Assembly (NCBI GenBank): GCA_030706685.1
Contig: JAUZOA010000053.1
Coordinates: 1-37,767, forward strand
DNA: 37,767 nucleotides
Reading direction: 5' to 3'
Origin: Bacteroidota bacterium
Lineage (GTDB): Bacteria > Bacteroidota > Bacteroidia > Chitinophagales > Chitinophagaceae
The stretch's first letter is position 1. Each line of letters opens with the position of its first letter. A program made the position numbers and the translations under genes. Shown here piece by piece: positions 16,738 through 24,764 of the stretch. The notes beneath the pieces were generated by a model. The model made no database searches. It saw only the letters and a program-made list of their open reading frames with translations, and had not been told where the DNA came from.

Positions 16738-17724
16738 ATGAAACTGACGCGAATAGCTGTTAAGCTTATAACCTATGTGTATTTCCTATTTAAATACCGT
16801 TCTCACAGCATTGCCAGCATCTTCGCACAAAATAATTTACTTCTGAAAACGACGTCTATTACCCATCGCAACGGGAAGAACCTGCAATTTACCGGGAACG
16901 CGAAGAATTCGTTTCCGTTGCAATCGCTGAAAGATTTCAACCATCAGCAACTAAGCTTTCTCATTGCATTACTCAATAAAAATAACATATTCATCGTCGA
17001 TACAGGCAAAGGCTATATAGTATTGAGAATCGATGACATCGATTATAGAGTCGTATCCGGACCCAACCTGGCCATCATGCATGAGTTATTTATAGATAAT
17101 AATTATGGTATCTCAACAGGGAAAGAATATATTTTACTCGATATCGGCATGAATGTCGGGTATGCCAGCCTCTATTTTTCATCTTTTAAAAATATTAAAA
17201 GAATTTATTCTTATGAGCCGTTCACCGATACCTTTAATATAGCCCGGCAGAATATTAATGCAAATGATTTATCCGCTAAAAAAATTAAGGCGCATAATTA
17301 CGGAATCAGTAATTATACCGGAACGGTCAATGTCCCTTTACCGGAAGAAGGTTCTGTCATTGCCAGCACGGAAGAGTCTTTCATAAAGAAACACAACTTT
17401 GACCCAAGCAAGAGTATTCGGGTAAACGTTCGTGATATCCTGGAAGTTCTCAAAGAAGTCAGAGAAGAAAATCCCGGCGAATATCTTGCTTTGAAAATAG
17501 ATTGCGAAGGTGAAGAATATAATATTTTAGAATCGCTTGATAAGAATGACAGTTTTGACAAGATAATTTTCCTTTGTGTCGAATGGCATTTCAAAGGCCC
17601 TGATCGTATTAAGGAGATACTAATCAAAAAAAACTATACCGTTTTTGATATTCCTAAAACTTTACAGGATGATCCGGGTATGAATTTCGGCATGATTTAC
17701 GCCTTCAAAAACCCTGCTTTATGA
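16738..17724 (+). CDS. FkbM-family methyltransferase
   Basis: The 328-residue protein has the Methyltransf_21/FkbM domain in its second half. The SAM-binding loop ILLDIGMNVGYASLYFSS is at about residues 131-148, the acidic strand IYSYEPFTDTF follows, and the late ALKIDCEGEEYNILESL motif is typical of the family. Members O-methylate sugars or polyketides. With glycosyltransferases downstream, methylation of a surface polysaccharide is the likely role. The N-terminal 120 residues are less conserved. Its stop overlaps a tiny frame (ATGA) that may be a gene remnant. It is the first gene of the glycan module. Confidence 0.88.
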   Translation: MKLTRIAVKLITYVYFLFKYRSHSIASIFAQNNLLLKTTSITHRNGKNLQFTGNAKNSFPLQSLKDFNHQQLSFLIALLNKNNIFIVDTGKGYIVLRIDDIDYRVVSGPNLAIMHELFIDNNYGISTGKEYILLDIGMNVGYASLYFSSFKNIKRIYSYEPFTDTFNIARQNINANDLSAKKIKAHNYGISNYTGTVNVPLPEEGSVIASTEESFIKKHNFDPSKSIRVNVRDILEVLKEVREENPGEYLALKIDCEGEEYNILESLDKNDSFDKIIFLCVEWHFKGPDRIKEILIKKNYTVFDIPKTLQDDPGMNFGMIYAFKNPAL

Positions 17725-17813
17725 AAATATTGTTTGTTGCGGGTTATATGGCAGTGCAGCCCTGTTTGACTGCCTGTGCCGGCAGGAAATTCTTGTCACT
17801 TTCTTATTTTTGA
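17721..17813 (+). pseudogene. Possible remnant of a lost gene (30 codons)
   Basis: A frame starting at ATG 17721 overlaps the methyltransferase stop as ATGA and reads MKILFVAGYMAVQPC before a stop at 17811. The beginning looks like the first beta strand of a GT-B glycosyltransferase. If the frame shifts by one base near 17748, an open stretch with YGSAALFDCLCRQE continues to about 17842. The following gene starts at 17855. A decayed or deleted glycosyltransferase is possible; a chance frame is the alternative. Confidence 0.3.
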
Positions 17814-17854
17814 TTCAAGTCCATGTGACCCGGATATAAACATCAAAATCGTAT

Positions 17855-18748
17855 ATGGGATTCGACACCAACGCTATAAAATTTTTACTCCAGGTAAAAA
17901 AAGCCAACACCCGCTTAGGTAAAACATTGACTCTTGGGAGGCAGAGCTACCAACTGGACAAAAATTATTTATCTGAAATCCTGGCTGGCTCCGGCCTGGA
18001 GAAGGAAAGGATCAAGGTATTGATGCAGGCAGATCCTGTATATGTAGAACCCTTTTTGAAGGAGATGGGCGCTTCTGAAGTAGATAGCCTGGATGCTTCT
18101 TCTTACGAGTCCGCAAATCTTATCCACGATCTCAATTTCCCGGTCTCTGGAAGTTTGAAAGCCCAATATGACACTGTTATTGACGCAGGTACACTTGAAC
18201 ACGTTTTTAATTTCCCTGTCGCAATAAAAAATTGTATGGAAATGCTTAAGGTAAACGGGCATTTTATCAGCATAACGATTACCAATAATTTCTCCGGGCA
18301 TGGATTTTACCAGTTTAGTCCGGAATTGTTTTTCAGGATATTTTCGCCCGAAAACGGATTTAAAATGAAAAAAATGTTATTGGCCATTAATGAACCAGGG
18401 AATTACTGGTATGAAATTCCCGATCCGAAAGACATAAAAAGAAGAGTCATATTTGAGAATGCCAGACAGTCTCTTTTGCTGGTACTCGCAGAAAAAGTCG
18501 CCGTCAAAGAGATATTCCGGTCAACTCCTCAACAAAGCGATTATGAACATCTCGCCTGGCAGGGTAATGAACAACTTCATGGGAATAAAAGATCCTCGTT
18601 TCAGAAAATGTTTTCTTTTATTCCCAATCCCTGGAAAAATAAGATACGTCATAAGTTAAGAGTCTTGGATCCAAAAGCCTGGAAAGTCTTTCTCCGGGAT
18701 ACCGGGAGCGGGCATACTAATGATTTCAAAAAACTAAAAAATATGTAA
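17855..18748 (+). CDS. Methyltransferase-like protein (class I SAM fold)
   Basis: The 297-residue protein has a central segment YDTVIDAGTLEHVFNFPVAI (about residues 108-127), the acidic strand and post-I motif of class I methyltransferases. It is followed by LKVNGHFISITITNNFSGHGFYQFSPELFF, a pattern seen in sugar- or lipid-modifying methyltransferases. The glycine-rich SAM loop that should precede it is not evident, so activity is uncertain. The C-terminal 90 residues are basic. It lies between the FkbM methyltransferase and the GT6 gene, which suggests a role in the same glycan. Confidence 0.6.
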   Translation: MGFDTNAIKFLLQVKKANTRLGKTLTLGRQSYQLDKNYLSEILAGSGLEKERIKVLMQADPVYVEPFLKEMGASEVDSLDASSYESANLIHDLNFPVSGSLKAQYDTVIDAGTLEHVFNFPVAIKNCMEMLKVNGHFISITITNNFSGHGFYQFSPELFFRIFSPENGFKMKKMLLAINEPGNYWYEIPDPKDIKRRVIFENARQSLLLVLAEKVAVKEIFRSTPQQSDYEHLAWQGNEQLHGNKRSSFQKMFSFIPNPWKNKIRHKLRVLDPKAWKVFLRDTGSGHTNDFKKLKNM

Positions 18749-18754
18749 TGTATC

Positions 18755-18790
18755 TTGAACCAGGCCTGTTTTCTGGCCGGGTGGGTTCAA
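18755..18790. other. Stem-loop downstream of the methyltransferase-like gene
   Basis: TTGAACC (18755-18761) pairs with GGTTCAA (18784-18790), and GGCC (18763-18766) with GGCC (18775-18778). No T-run follows on the plus strand; As do. It may attenuate or process the transcript between the two genes, or be a decayed terminator. Confidence 0.4.
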
Positions 18791-18834
18791 AAAATCATTC
18801 ACTTTATTGTACTATTGCTGAAAATTAAGAAAAA

Positions 18835-19602
18835 ATGAAGGTTGGGATACTTTATATCTGCACGGGCAAATACTCTGTTTTCTGGAAAGATTTTTATGAA
18901 AGCGCTGAATCTTTATTGTTACGGGGACATGATAAACAGTATTTTGTGTTTACTGATGCAACTGAGATAGCGTATGAGCAAAAAGAGAATGTCCATAAGA
19001 TATTTGAAGAAAAGTATGAATGGCCTTTGCCTACTGTACTGCGGTTTCACGCATTTGTAAGGGCAGAAGATTTGCTGAAAAAAATGGATTATCTCTTCTT
19101 CTTCAATGCGAACATGAAAGTCGTTTCAGAGATCACCGGCGAAGATATATTTCCCGACCCTGTCAAAGAAGATGGTTTAACCGTTGTTTTGCATAGCGGC
19201 TATTATAAGGCAAAGAGCAGCCAGTTCCCTTATGAAAAATATAAGGGATCGTTGGCCTACCTGGAAAGTGGCCGGTATTATTTCCAGGGAAGTTTTAGTG
19301 GAGGCACCAGCGCTGCCTATTTAAAAATGGCCCACCAACTCAAGGAAAATATACAAAAGGATCTTGATAATAATTTTATCGCCACCTGGTGGGATGAGTC
19401 ACATCTTAATAAATATATGGTGGACAAAAATCCTAAAATAGTTTCTCCTGCCTATAGCTATTCTGAGGGTAAGCAATTTGAGTTCGCTCCCAAATTGCTA
19501 ATGCTGAACAAAGCCAAGTTGGGCAGTTATAAATATATGAGAGGTCAGAAAGAAAGCCTGTTGGAAAAAATAAAATACTTTATTAAAAAGAAGATAAAAT
19601 AA
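18835..19602 (+). CDS. GT6-family glycosyltransferase (ABO/alpha-1,3-Gal(NAc) transferase type)
   Basis: The 255-residue protein aligns, from memory, over its whole length with bacterial GT6 enzymes such as the Bacteroides ovatus GalNAc transferase. Shared features are GILYICTGKY at residues 4-13, FWKDFYESAE, YLFFFNANMK (86-95), GRYYFQGSFSGGTS and WWDESHLNKY (185-194), whose Glu188 matches the catalytic-pocket Glu of the family. The mammalian DXD metal motif is replaced by Asn91-Ala-Asn93, as known for bacterial GT6. Family members add alpha-1,3-Gal or GalNAc to galactose, and the blood-group types need Fuc-alpha-1,2-Gal. The product is likely a blood-group-like determinant, given the GT11 gene two genes downstream. 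Donor preference is not readable. Confidence 0.88.
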   Translation: MKVGILYICTGKYSVFWKDFYESAESLLLRGHDKQYFVFTDATEIAYEQKENVHKIFEEKYEWPLPTVLRFHAFVRAEDLLKKMDYLFFFNANMKVVSEITGEDIFPDPVKEDGLTVVLHSGYYKAKSSQFPYEKYKGSLAYLESGRYYFQGSFSGGTSAAYLKMAHQLKENIQKDLDNNFIATWWDESHLNKYMVDKNPKIVSPAYSYSEGKQFEFAPKLLMLNKAKLGSYKYMRGQKESLLEKIKYFIKKKIK

Positions 19603-19682
19603 TCATTTTGCAAGAAAGAAAATACCTCTCCCTTTTATAACCCGTCACCTATAGCAGGATAACCATTATAAAATGTAGCGCG

Positions 19683-20858
19683 ATGATCCCTTTAATGAAA
19701 AATGCCTTTTTGAATGAGTTTGAAACAAAAAAGGCGCTGGCAGAATTTATAATCCAATCGAACAGGCTGAGCATGGACGTCAAATGCGCGGAATTTGAGA
19801 AAAAATTTTCCGCGGAGCAAGGCGCCGCAGAAGGTATTTTATTCAATAGCGGCGGAAGCGCCAACCTGGCTATGCTGCAGGCTTTGAAGAACCTGGGGCG
19901 GCTAAAGGATGGCGATAAGATCGGGTTCTCGGCACTTACCTGGTCAACCAATGTCATGCCGATCATCCAGATGGGTTTTATCCCGGTAGCCATCGATTGC
20001 ACGATAGAAACGCTTAATGTAATGTCATCCAACCTGGCGGAAAGATTAAAAGAAGTAAAATTAAACGCGTTTTTTGTCACTAATGTACTGGGCTTCTGCG
20101 GCGATCTTGACAATATCCAAAAGATTTGCAGGGACCAGGATATCATCCTGATCGAAGACAATTGCGAGTCACTGGGTACCGTTATCAAAGGAAAAAAAAC
20201 GGGGAACTTTGGCGTAGCAGCGAGTTTCTCCTTTTTTGTAGCACATCATATGTCGACCATTGAAGGAGGAATGATTTGTACGAGTGATGAAGAACTGGCG
20301 GAAATGCTGAGAATTGTAAGAGCGAATGGCTGGGACAGGAATTTATCAGCCAAACAACAATTCAGGTGGAGAAAAAAATTCAATATTGAAAACGAATTTG
20401 AAGCTAAATATGCGTTTTATGACCTGGGATTCAACCTGCGCCCTACTGAAATAACCGGCTTCCTTGGCTTATACCAATTGCAGTTTCTCCAAAACAATAT
20501 TCTAACAAGACAAAAGAATTATTTCGAGATTGAGAAGATCATCGCTCAAAATGACGACCTGCTCGGGTTAAAGAGAGATAATATAGACGTATTATCCACT
20601 TTCGCAATGCCTGTAGTTTGCAAAGATGCCGGAACCCGGAACACCTACCTGGCCAGGTTCAGCGGCGCCGGAATTGAAATACGGCCGATGATAGCGGGCA
20701 ATATCCAGACCCAGCCTTTTTATAAAAAATACGTGAAAACTTTTTATAAACTGGAAGGCACGGAATTCCTGCATCATTGCGGGTTCTATTGCGGCAATTA
20801 TCCCGAACTTACCCCTTCGGACCTGGAAACTATTTCAAGCTGTTTATTCAAATACTGA
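19683..20858 (+). CDS. PLP-dependent sugar 3-dehydratase, ColD-like (DegT/DnrJ fold)
   Basis: The 391-residue protein has the DegT/DnrJ/EryC1 fold: NSGGSANLAML, SALTWSTNVMPI and LIEDNCESLGT (Asp159 for the PLP nitrogen). The Schiff-base Lys is absent; the site reads FVAHHMSTIEGG with His188. That Lys-to-His change marks 3-dehydratases such as GDP-4-keto-6-deoxymannose 3-dehydratase (ColD, whose catalytic residue is also His188). FNLRPTEITGFLG and GIEIRPMIAGN also match ColD. No extra Cys cluster for the iron-sulfur RfbH type is seen. The likely substrate is the Gmd product made by the convergent operon. The stop overlaps the GT11 start (TGATG), so they are translated together. Confidence 0.8.
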   Translation: MIPLMKNAFLNEFETKKALAEFIIQSNRLSMDVKCAEFEKKFSAEQGAAEGILFNSGGSANLAMLQALKNLGRLKDGDKIGFSALTWSTNVMPIIQMGFIPVAIDCTIETLNVMSSNLAERLKEVKLNAFFVTNVLGFCGDLDNIQKICRDQDIILIEDNCESLGTVIKGKKTGNFGVAASFSFFVAHHMSTIEGGMICTSDEELAEMLRIVRANGWDRNLSAKQQFRWRKKFNIENEFEAKYAFYDLGFNLRPTEITGFLGLYQLQFLQNNILTRQKNYFEIEKIIAQNDDLLGLKRDNIDVLSTFAMPVVCKDAGTRNTYLARFSGAGIEIRPMIAGNIQTQPFYKKYVKTFYKLEGTEFLHHCGFYCGNYPELTPSDLETISSCLFKY

Positions 20859-21730
20859 TGATCGTTGTAAAACTCATAGGAGGACTGGGCAACCAAATGT
20901 TCCAATACGCATTTGCTTACCGGCTGGCAAAGTTGTCGGGAACAGACCTGAAAATGGATATAGCAGGTTTTGAAAAATATAAGTTGCATAAAGTCGCTAT
21001 TCACCACCTCAATGTCAATTATAAACAATCGGTAATAGATAGACAGCGGGTCAATAAATTGATCCATGCCTATGGACCGGCAAGATGGCTGAAGAAATAC
21101 GGGGTGCTGAAACCCGGCATTAAAATAATCAAAGACAAAGAGCAGGGCTTCCAGGAAGAACTTATTTCAAATTATAAAGAGGATATATACCTGGATGGGT
21201 TCTGGCAAAGTGAAAAATATTTTAAACCGGTAGAAAGCGAAATCAGGGATCACCTGCGGGTCATTACACCGCCTTCCCCGGCCAATGAGTCAATTCTTTC
21301 AAAAATAAAAAATTCGAATGCCGTTAGTGTTCATATCCGGAGAGCAGATTACGTGACCAATCCTGCAACACTTGCTTTTCACGGAATATGCAGCATGGAT
21401 TATTACAAACAGGCAACCGATATCATTAAATCAAAAACCCCTAATCCCCGTTTTTTTATCTTCAGCGATGATATTGAATGGGCCAAACAGAATATTCATT
21501 TTAATGCGGAACAATTCTTCGCGGATATAAATAATGCAGATACCAATTACGAGGATCTCCGGCTGATGTATTCATGCAGGCATCATGTTATCGCGAACAG
21601 CTCCTTCAGTTGGTGGGGCGCATGGATGAACCCGTTAGGAGAAAAAATAGTTATCGCGCCTGGAAAATGGTATAATAACCCTGAATTTAATAACCCCGAT
21701 ATCATCCCCGGCTCGTGGATAAGGATCTGA
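20858..21730 (+). CDS. Alpha-1,2-fucosyltransferase (GT11)
   Basis: The 290-residue GT11 enzyme shows the GDP-fucose family motifs: IGGLGNQMFQYAFAYRLA at the N-terminus, HIRRADYV at about residue 159 (the GDP-binding HxRRxD), and NSSFSWWGAWM at about 248. GT11 enzymes move L-fucose from GDP-fucose to the 2-OH of galactose, giving an H-antigen-type end. Some enterobacterial relatives are found in colitose O-antigen loci, so colitose as donor is possible here because a ColD-like gene is fused in translation (TGATG, one-base overlap). ATG 20858 is chosen over a longer frame that overlaps the dehydratase. It ends 11 bases before the convergent fcl gene. Confidence 0.92.
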   Translation: MIVVKLIGGLGNQMFQYAFAYRLAKLSGTDLKMDIAGFEKYKLHKVAIHHLNVNYKQSVIDRQRVNKLIHAYGPARWLKKYGVLKPGIKIIKDKEQGFQEELISNYKEDIYLDGFWQSEKYFKPVESEIRDHLRVITPPSPANESILSKIKNSNAVSVHIRRADYVTNPATLAFHGICSMDYYKQATDIIKSKTPNPRFFIFSDDIEWAKQNIHFNAEQFFADINNADTNYEDLRLMYSCRHHVIANSSFSWWGAWMNPLGEKIVIAPGKWYNNPEFNNPDIIPGSWIRI

Positions 21731-21741
21731 CAGCTCACCTG

Positions 21742-22671
21742 TCATTTCAGTTCTTCCTTAAAGAACCGGTAAGCGAGTTGTAATCCTTCTTCGAGCGATG
21801 TTTTGTGTTTCCAGCCCATGGCATGAAGCCTGCTGCTGTCCATTAATTTGCGGGGAGTCCCGTCGGGCTTACTGGTATCAAAATCAATATTCCCTTCGAA
21901 GCCTACCACCTTTTTGATCATAAGGGCCAGTTCTTTTATGGTCAGATCTTCTCCTGTTCCCACGTTGATAAATAGTTTATCGTTGTATTGTTGCATCAGG
22001 AAAAAGCAGGCATCGGCCAGGTCATCCGTATACATGAATTCCCGCAAGGGCGAGCCGCTTCCCCATATTGTAACCCGGGAAGATTTATTGAGCTTAGCCT
22101 CGTGGAATCTGCGGAGCAATGAAGGTATTACATGCGCATTCTGCGGATGATAATTATCCCCCTGGCCGTAGAGATTAGTAGGCATGACTGAAATAAAATT
22201 ACAGCCATACTGGTCCCTGTAAGCTTCGCATAGTTTTATCCCGGCGATTTTCGCGATAGCATACCCTTCATTTGTCGGCTCCAATAAACCGGTAAGCAAA
22301 TACTCCTCTTTTAAAGGCTGTGGCGCCAGCTTTGGATAGATACAGGAGCTTCCGAGAAATAATAATTTTTTTACTCCCTGCCTGTAAGCGGCATGAATGA
22401 TATTGGATTCAATCAGGAGATTATCGTAGAGAAACTCGGCCCGGTAAGTATTGTTGGCAACGATCCCCCCCACTTTGGCGGCAGCCAGGAAAACATATTC
22501 AGGTTTTTCCTTTTCAAAAAAATTATTTACCGCTTGCTGATTGCGAAGGTCAAGCTCTGCAGAGCTCCGGGTTACGAGGTTATTAAAGCCATCCTGTTTT
22601 AATCTCCGGGTGATGGCAGACCCCACCATCCCGTTGTGCCCGGCTACATAAATTTTACTGGTCTTCTCCAT
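21742..22671 (-). CDS. fcl: GDP-L-fucose synthase (GDP-4-keto-6-deoxymannose epimerase/reductase)
   Basis: The 309-residue short-chain dehydrogenase makes GDP-L-fucose from GDP-4-keto-6-deoxymannose with NADPH. The N-terminal [10 protein letters not shown] is the cofactor loop; the active site has Ser in GSSCIYPK (107-114) and Tyr137-x3-Lys141 in GYAIAK. The Cys110 next to the serine region and the later [17 protein letters not shown] are typical of Fcl. It might instead or also act on the ColD product, as the related ColC does; sequence alone does not exclude this. The start overlaps the gmd stop by one base, so gmd-fcl is one operon. Confidence 0.95.
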   Translation of the reverse strand: MEKTSKIYVAGHNGMVGSAITRRLKQDGFNNLVTRSSAELDLRNQQAVNNFFEKEKPEYVFLAAAKVGGIVANNTYRAEFLYDNLLIESNIIHAAYRQGVKKLLFLGSSCIYPKLAPQPLKEEYLLTGLLEPTNEGYAIAKIAGIKLCEAYRDQYGCNFISVMPTNLYGQGDNYHPQNAHVIPSLLRRFHEAKLNKSSRVTIWGSGSPLREFMYTDDLADACFFLMQQYNDKLFINVGTGEDLTIKELALMIKKVVGFEGNIDFDTSKPDGTPRKLMDSSRLHAMGWKHKTSLEEGLQLAYRFFKEELK

Positions 22672-23783
22672 TATTCAAATTGTCTTAAAGTATGAAAGCC
22701 TGACTCTTTAAGAAGAACATCCTTTCGGAAAAGTTCGATATCCGCGTGAACCATTTCTTTTATCAATTCATTCAGGTTGTATTTTGGGGACCATCCCATT
22801 TTTTGTCTTGCTTTGGTCGCGTCACCTTGCAACAGGTCAACTTCCGTAGGCCGGAAATAGCGTTTATCCACTTCTACCACCACATCACCTTTTGCAAGAT
22901 GAATATCCGGGTCGGCTACTTTTGTAACAACGGCTTTCTCTTTTTCATCCTTTCCATCAAAAGCTATTTCAACCCCGGCATGAGCAAATGCGATCCTGAC
23001 AAAATCCCTTACAGAAGTTGTGATGCCGGTGGCGATCACAAAATCTTCGGCTTCTTTCTGCTGAAGCATCAGCCACATGGCTTCTACATAATCTTTGGCA
23101 TGTCCCCAGTCACGTTGCGCGGAAAGATTTCCCAGCCACAATTTATTTTTTAATCCCAGTACAATTTCGGCAACCCCCCTTGTGATCTTGCGGGTAACAA
23201 AAGTTTCACCGCGTAAAGGGCTTTCATGATTGAATAATATCCCGTTACAGGCATACATGCCGTAAGCTTCACGGTAATTCACGGTGATCCAGAAAGCATA
23301 TAGTTTAGCAACTCCATACGGTGACCTTGGGTAAAAAGGCGTTTTCTCATTTTGAGGTACTGCCTGCGCTTTGCCATACAATTCAGAAGTAGAAGCCTGG
23401 TATATCCTTGTTTTCTTTTCCAACCCCAGGATACGGACAGCTTCCAGAATACGGAGTGTACCCACGGCATCTGTGTTGGCAACGTATTCCGGCTCTTCAA
23501 AACTTACATGTACATGGCTCATGGCGCCCAGGTTGTATATTTCATCGGGCTGCACCTGCTGAATGATACGTATAATATTGGTAGAATCCGTCAGGTCTCC
23601 ATAATGCAATATCATTTTCACATTTTTCTCGTGCGGGTCCTGGTACAGGTGATCCACCCGCTGCGTATTGATCAGGGAAGTACGTCGTTTGATACCATGC
23701 ACTTCATATCCTTTTTCCAAAAGCAATTCGGCAAGGTATGCCCCATCCTGCCCGGTAATTCCGGTAATAAGCGCCTTCTTCAT
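22671..23783 (-). CDS. gmd: GDP-mannose 4,6-dehydratase
   Basis: The 370-residue short-chain dehydrogenase converts GDP-mannose to GDP-4-keto-6-deoxymannose, the branch point for fucose, rhamnose, perosamine and colitose. It shows the cofactor loop [14 protein letters not shown] (8-21), RRTS at 33-36, STSELYG (131-137) and catalytic Tyr156-x3-Lys160 in SPYGVAK. The length matches the family. ATG 23783 is chosen because homologues begin MKKALITG and a -7 box overlaps the longer alternative. fcl follows with TAATG overlap. Its product can also feed the ColD-like enzyme. Confidence 0.97.
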   Translation of the reverse strand: MKKALITGITGQDGAYLAELLLEKGYEVHGIKRRTSLINTQRVDHLYQDPHEKNVKMILHYGDLTDSTNIIRIIQQVQPDEIYNLGAMSHVHVSFEEPEYVANTDAVGTLRILEAVRILGLEKKTRIYQASTSELYGKAQAVPQNEKTPFYPRSPYGVAKLYAFWITVNYREAYGMYACNGILFNHESPLRGETFVTRKITRGVAEIVLGLKNKLWLGNLSAQRDWGHAKDYVEAMWLMLQQKEAEDFVIATGITTSVRDFVRIAFAHAGVEIAFDGKDEKEKAVVTKVADPDIHLAKGDVVVEVDKRYFRPTEVDLLQGDATKARQKMGWSPKYNLNELIKEMVHADIELFRKDVLLKESGFHTLRQFE

Positions 23784-23802
23784 CAGATGAATCAATTTCA
23801 AG

Positions 23803-23810
23803 CAAAAGTA
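23803..23810 (-). promoter_or_regulatory. Candidate -7 box for gmd-fcl
   Basis: On the minus strand TACTTTTG is a perfect TAnnTTTG element, with RNA start expected about 13 bases before the gmd ATG. There is no clear TTTG at the -33 distance. Confidence 0.4.
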
Positions 23811-23827
23811 ACGTGTTTATAGCAATG

Positions 23828-24637
23828 TTACCGGTTACTGGTAGTAGGTACATATTCGCTATCCTTCTGTCCTATAATCTGCAGGAATCTTTCCATACCC
23901 TGTCGTTTCCTTTCGTCCAGGCGATAGCTCAGGTGAAGCGTATAATATTTTTTCAGATCATAAATATCAAATGCCGCTTCCGCGACGATCTCATCAATAT
24001 GCAGGAGCCCGAGCCCGTTTGCTTCATTAAACAGACTGATAAAATCATCCGGCAATTTTTTTGTACTCACCCAGGCAGCAAAGACAAAAGGAAGACCTGT
24101 AATGGCTCTCCATTCAGAACCCAGATCATAAATAAAAGTGGATATCTTTCGCTGTTCCAATGCCCGGTCACCGATAACAAGGCCCGCGGTCGTGCCTTTT
24201 ATCTCCCGGCGATAGCTTTCATCTCCCGCCTGTATGATCTCCGGATCAATGCCCCAGTATTCTTTCATCAGCCATTTCAGCAGCGCTACTGAAGAACGGC
24301 TTTGATAATCGAGGTAAACCTTTTGTATTTTATCCATCGATACTTCGCTAAAGAGGCAAACAGATGCGATCTCTCCTTCGGCGCCAATACAATAATCCCC
24401 TACAATATGCCAGGAAGGAAGTTCAGGAATGACGGCTACCGGTATTAAACCTAAGTCTATCTCATTTTTCGCCAGCAGTTCGGCCAGCCGTGCAGGATAA
24501 GCAGCTACCAGCTCAATCTTTTCGTTGATGGGCGGAAGCTGCAAACCATACAGCAGCGGCTTTGTATTGAGATAATTAACTACGCCTACTTTAATCTTCC
24601 TACCCCCCACCCCTAAAGGGGAATTTTGATCATTCAT
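23828..24637 (-). CDS. mqnA: Chorismate dehydratase of the futalosine menaquinone pathway
   Basis: The 269-residue protein has the periplasmic-binding-like fold of MqnA/MqnD without a signal peptide. VGVVNYLNTKPLLYGL near the start, EIDLGLIPVAVIPEL and LPFVFAAWV are MqnA marks. The enzyme makes 3-enolpyruvyl-benzoate from chorismate, the first step of the futalosine route to menaquinone. The first 13 residues, including SPLGVGGRK, are coded by a CCCCT/AGGGG palindrome and look like an added leader rather than part of the enzyme. It is divergent from purB. No other mqn gene is in the window. Confidence 0.88.
   Translation of the reverse strand: MNDQNSPLGVGGRKIKVGVVNYLNTKPLLYGLQLPPINEKIELVAAYPARLAELLAKNEIDLGLIPVAVIPELPSWHIVGDYCIGAEGEIASVCLFSEVSMDKIQKVYLDYQSRSSVALLKWLMKEYWGIDPEIIQAGDESYRREIKGTTAGLVIGDRALEQRKISTFIYDLGSEWRAITGLPFVFAAWVSTKKLPDDFISLFNEANGLGLLHIDEIVAEAAFDIYDLKKYYTLHLSYRLDERKRQGMERFLQIIGQKDSEYVPTTSNR
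24610..24621. repeat. CCCCT-AA-AGGGG palindrome inside the mqnA start
   Basis: Short GC-rich palindrome next to a run of six C residues (24603-24608). It sits inside the first codons of mqnA. A similar CCCCCT-C-AGGGGG word occurs at 36151-36163 before tsaD. Confidence 0.5.
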
Positions 24638-24700
24638 TTAAACTGCATTTTCTTTATTATTAGAAACGTAATACTTGGCAAAGTCCACTTCTGAGTTTAG

Positions 24701-24708
24701 TATCTTTG
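24701..24708 (+). promoter_or_regulatory. Candidate -7 box for purB
   Basis: TATCTTTG is a perfect TAnnTTTG element. The best -33 candidate, TTG at 24675, is 23 bases away, longer than usual. RNA would start near 24714, inside the longer open frame, supporting ATG 24765 as the purB start. Confidence 0.45.
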
Positions 24709-24764
24709 GCACAAATGTAAGTTCTCATCAATTAAAAACCAGAACACGAAAATCTCTTTTAGTA

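Noticed and set aside
20777-20857. 27-residue N-terminal extension of the fucosyltransferase
   Set aside because: It overlaps the dehydratase gene fully and GT11 proteins begin at the IGGLGNQ region; the TGATG coupling fixes the start.
22746-23153. Long plus-strand frame opposite gmd
   Set aside because: It is a shadow of the well-supported gmd gene; Cys/Phe-rich composition without motif.
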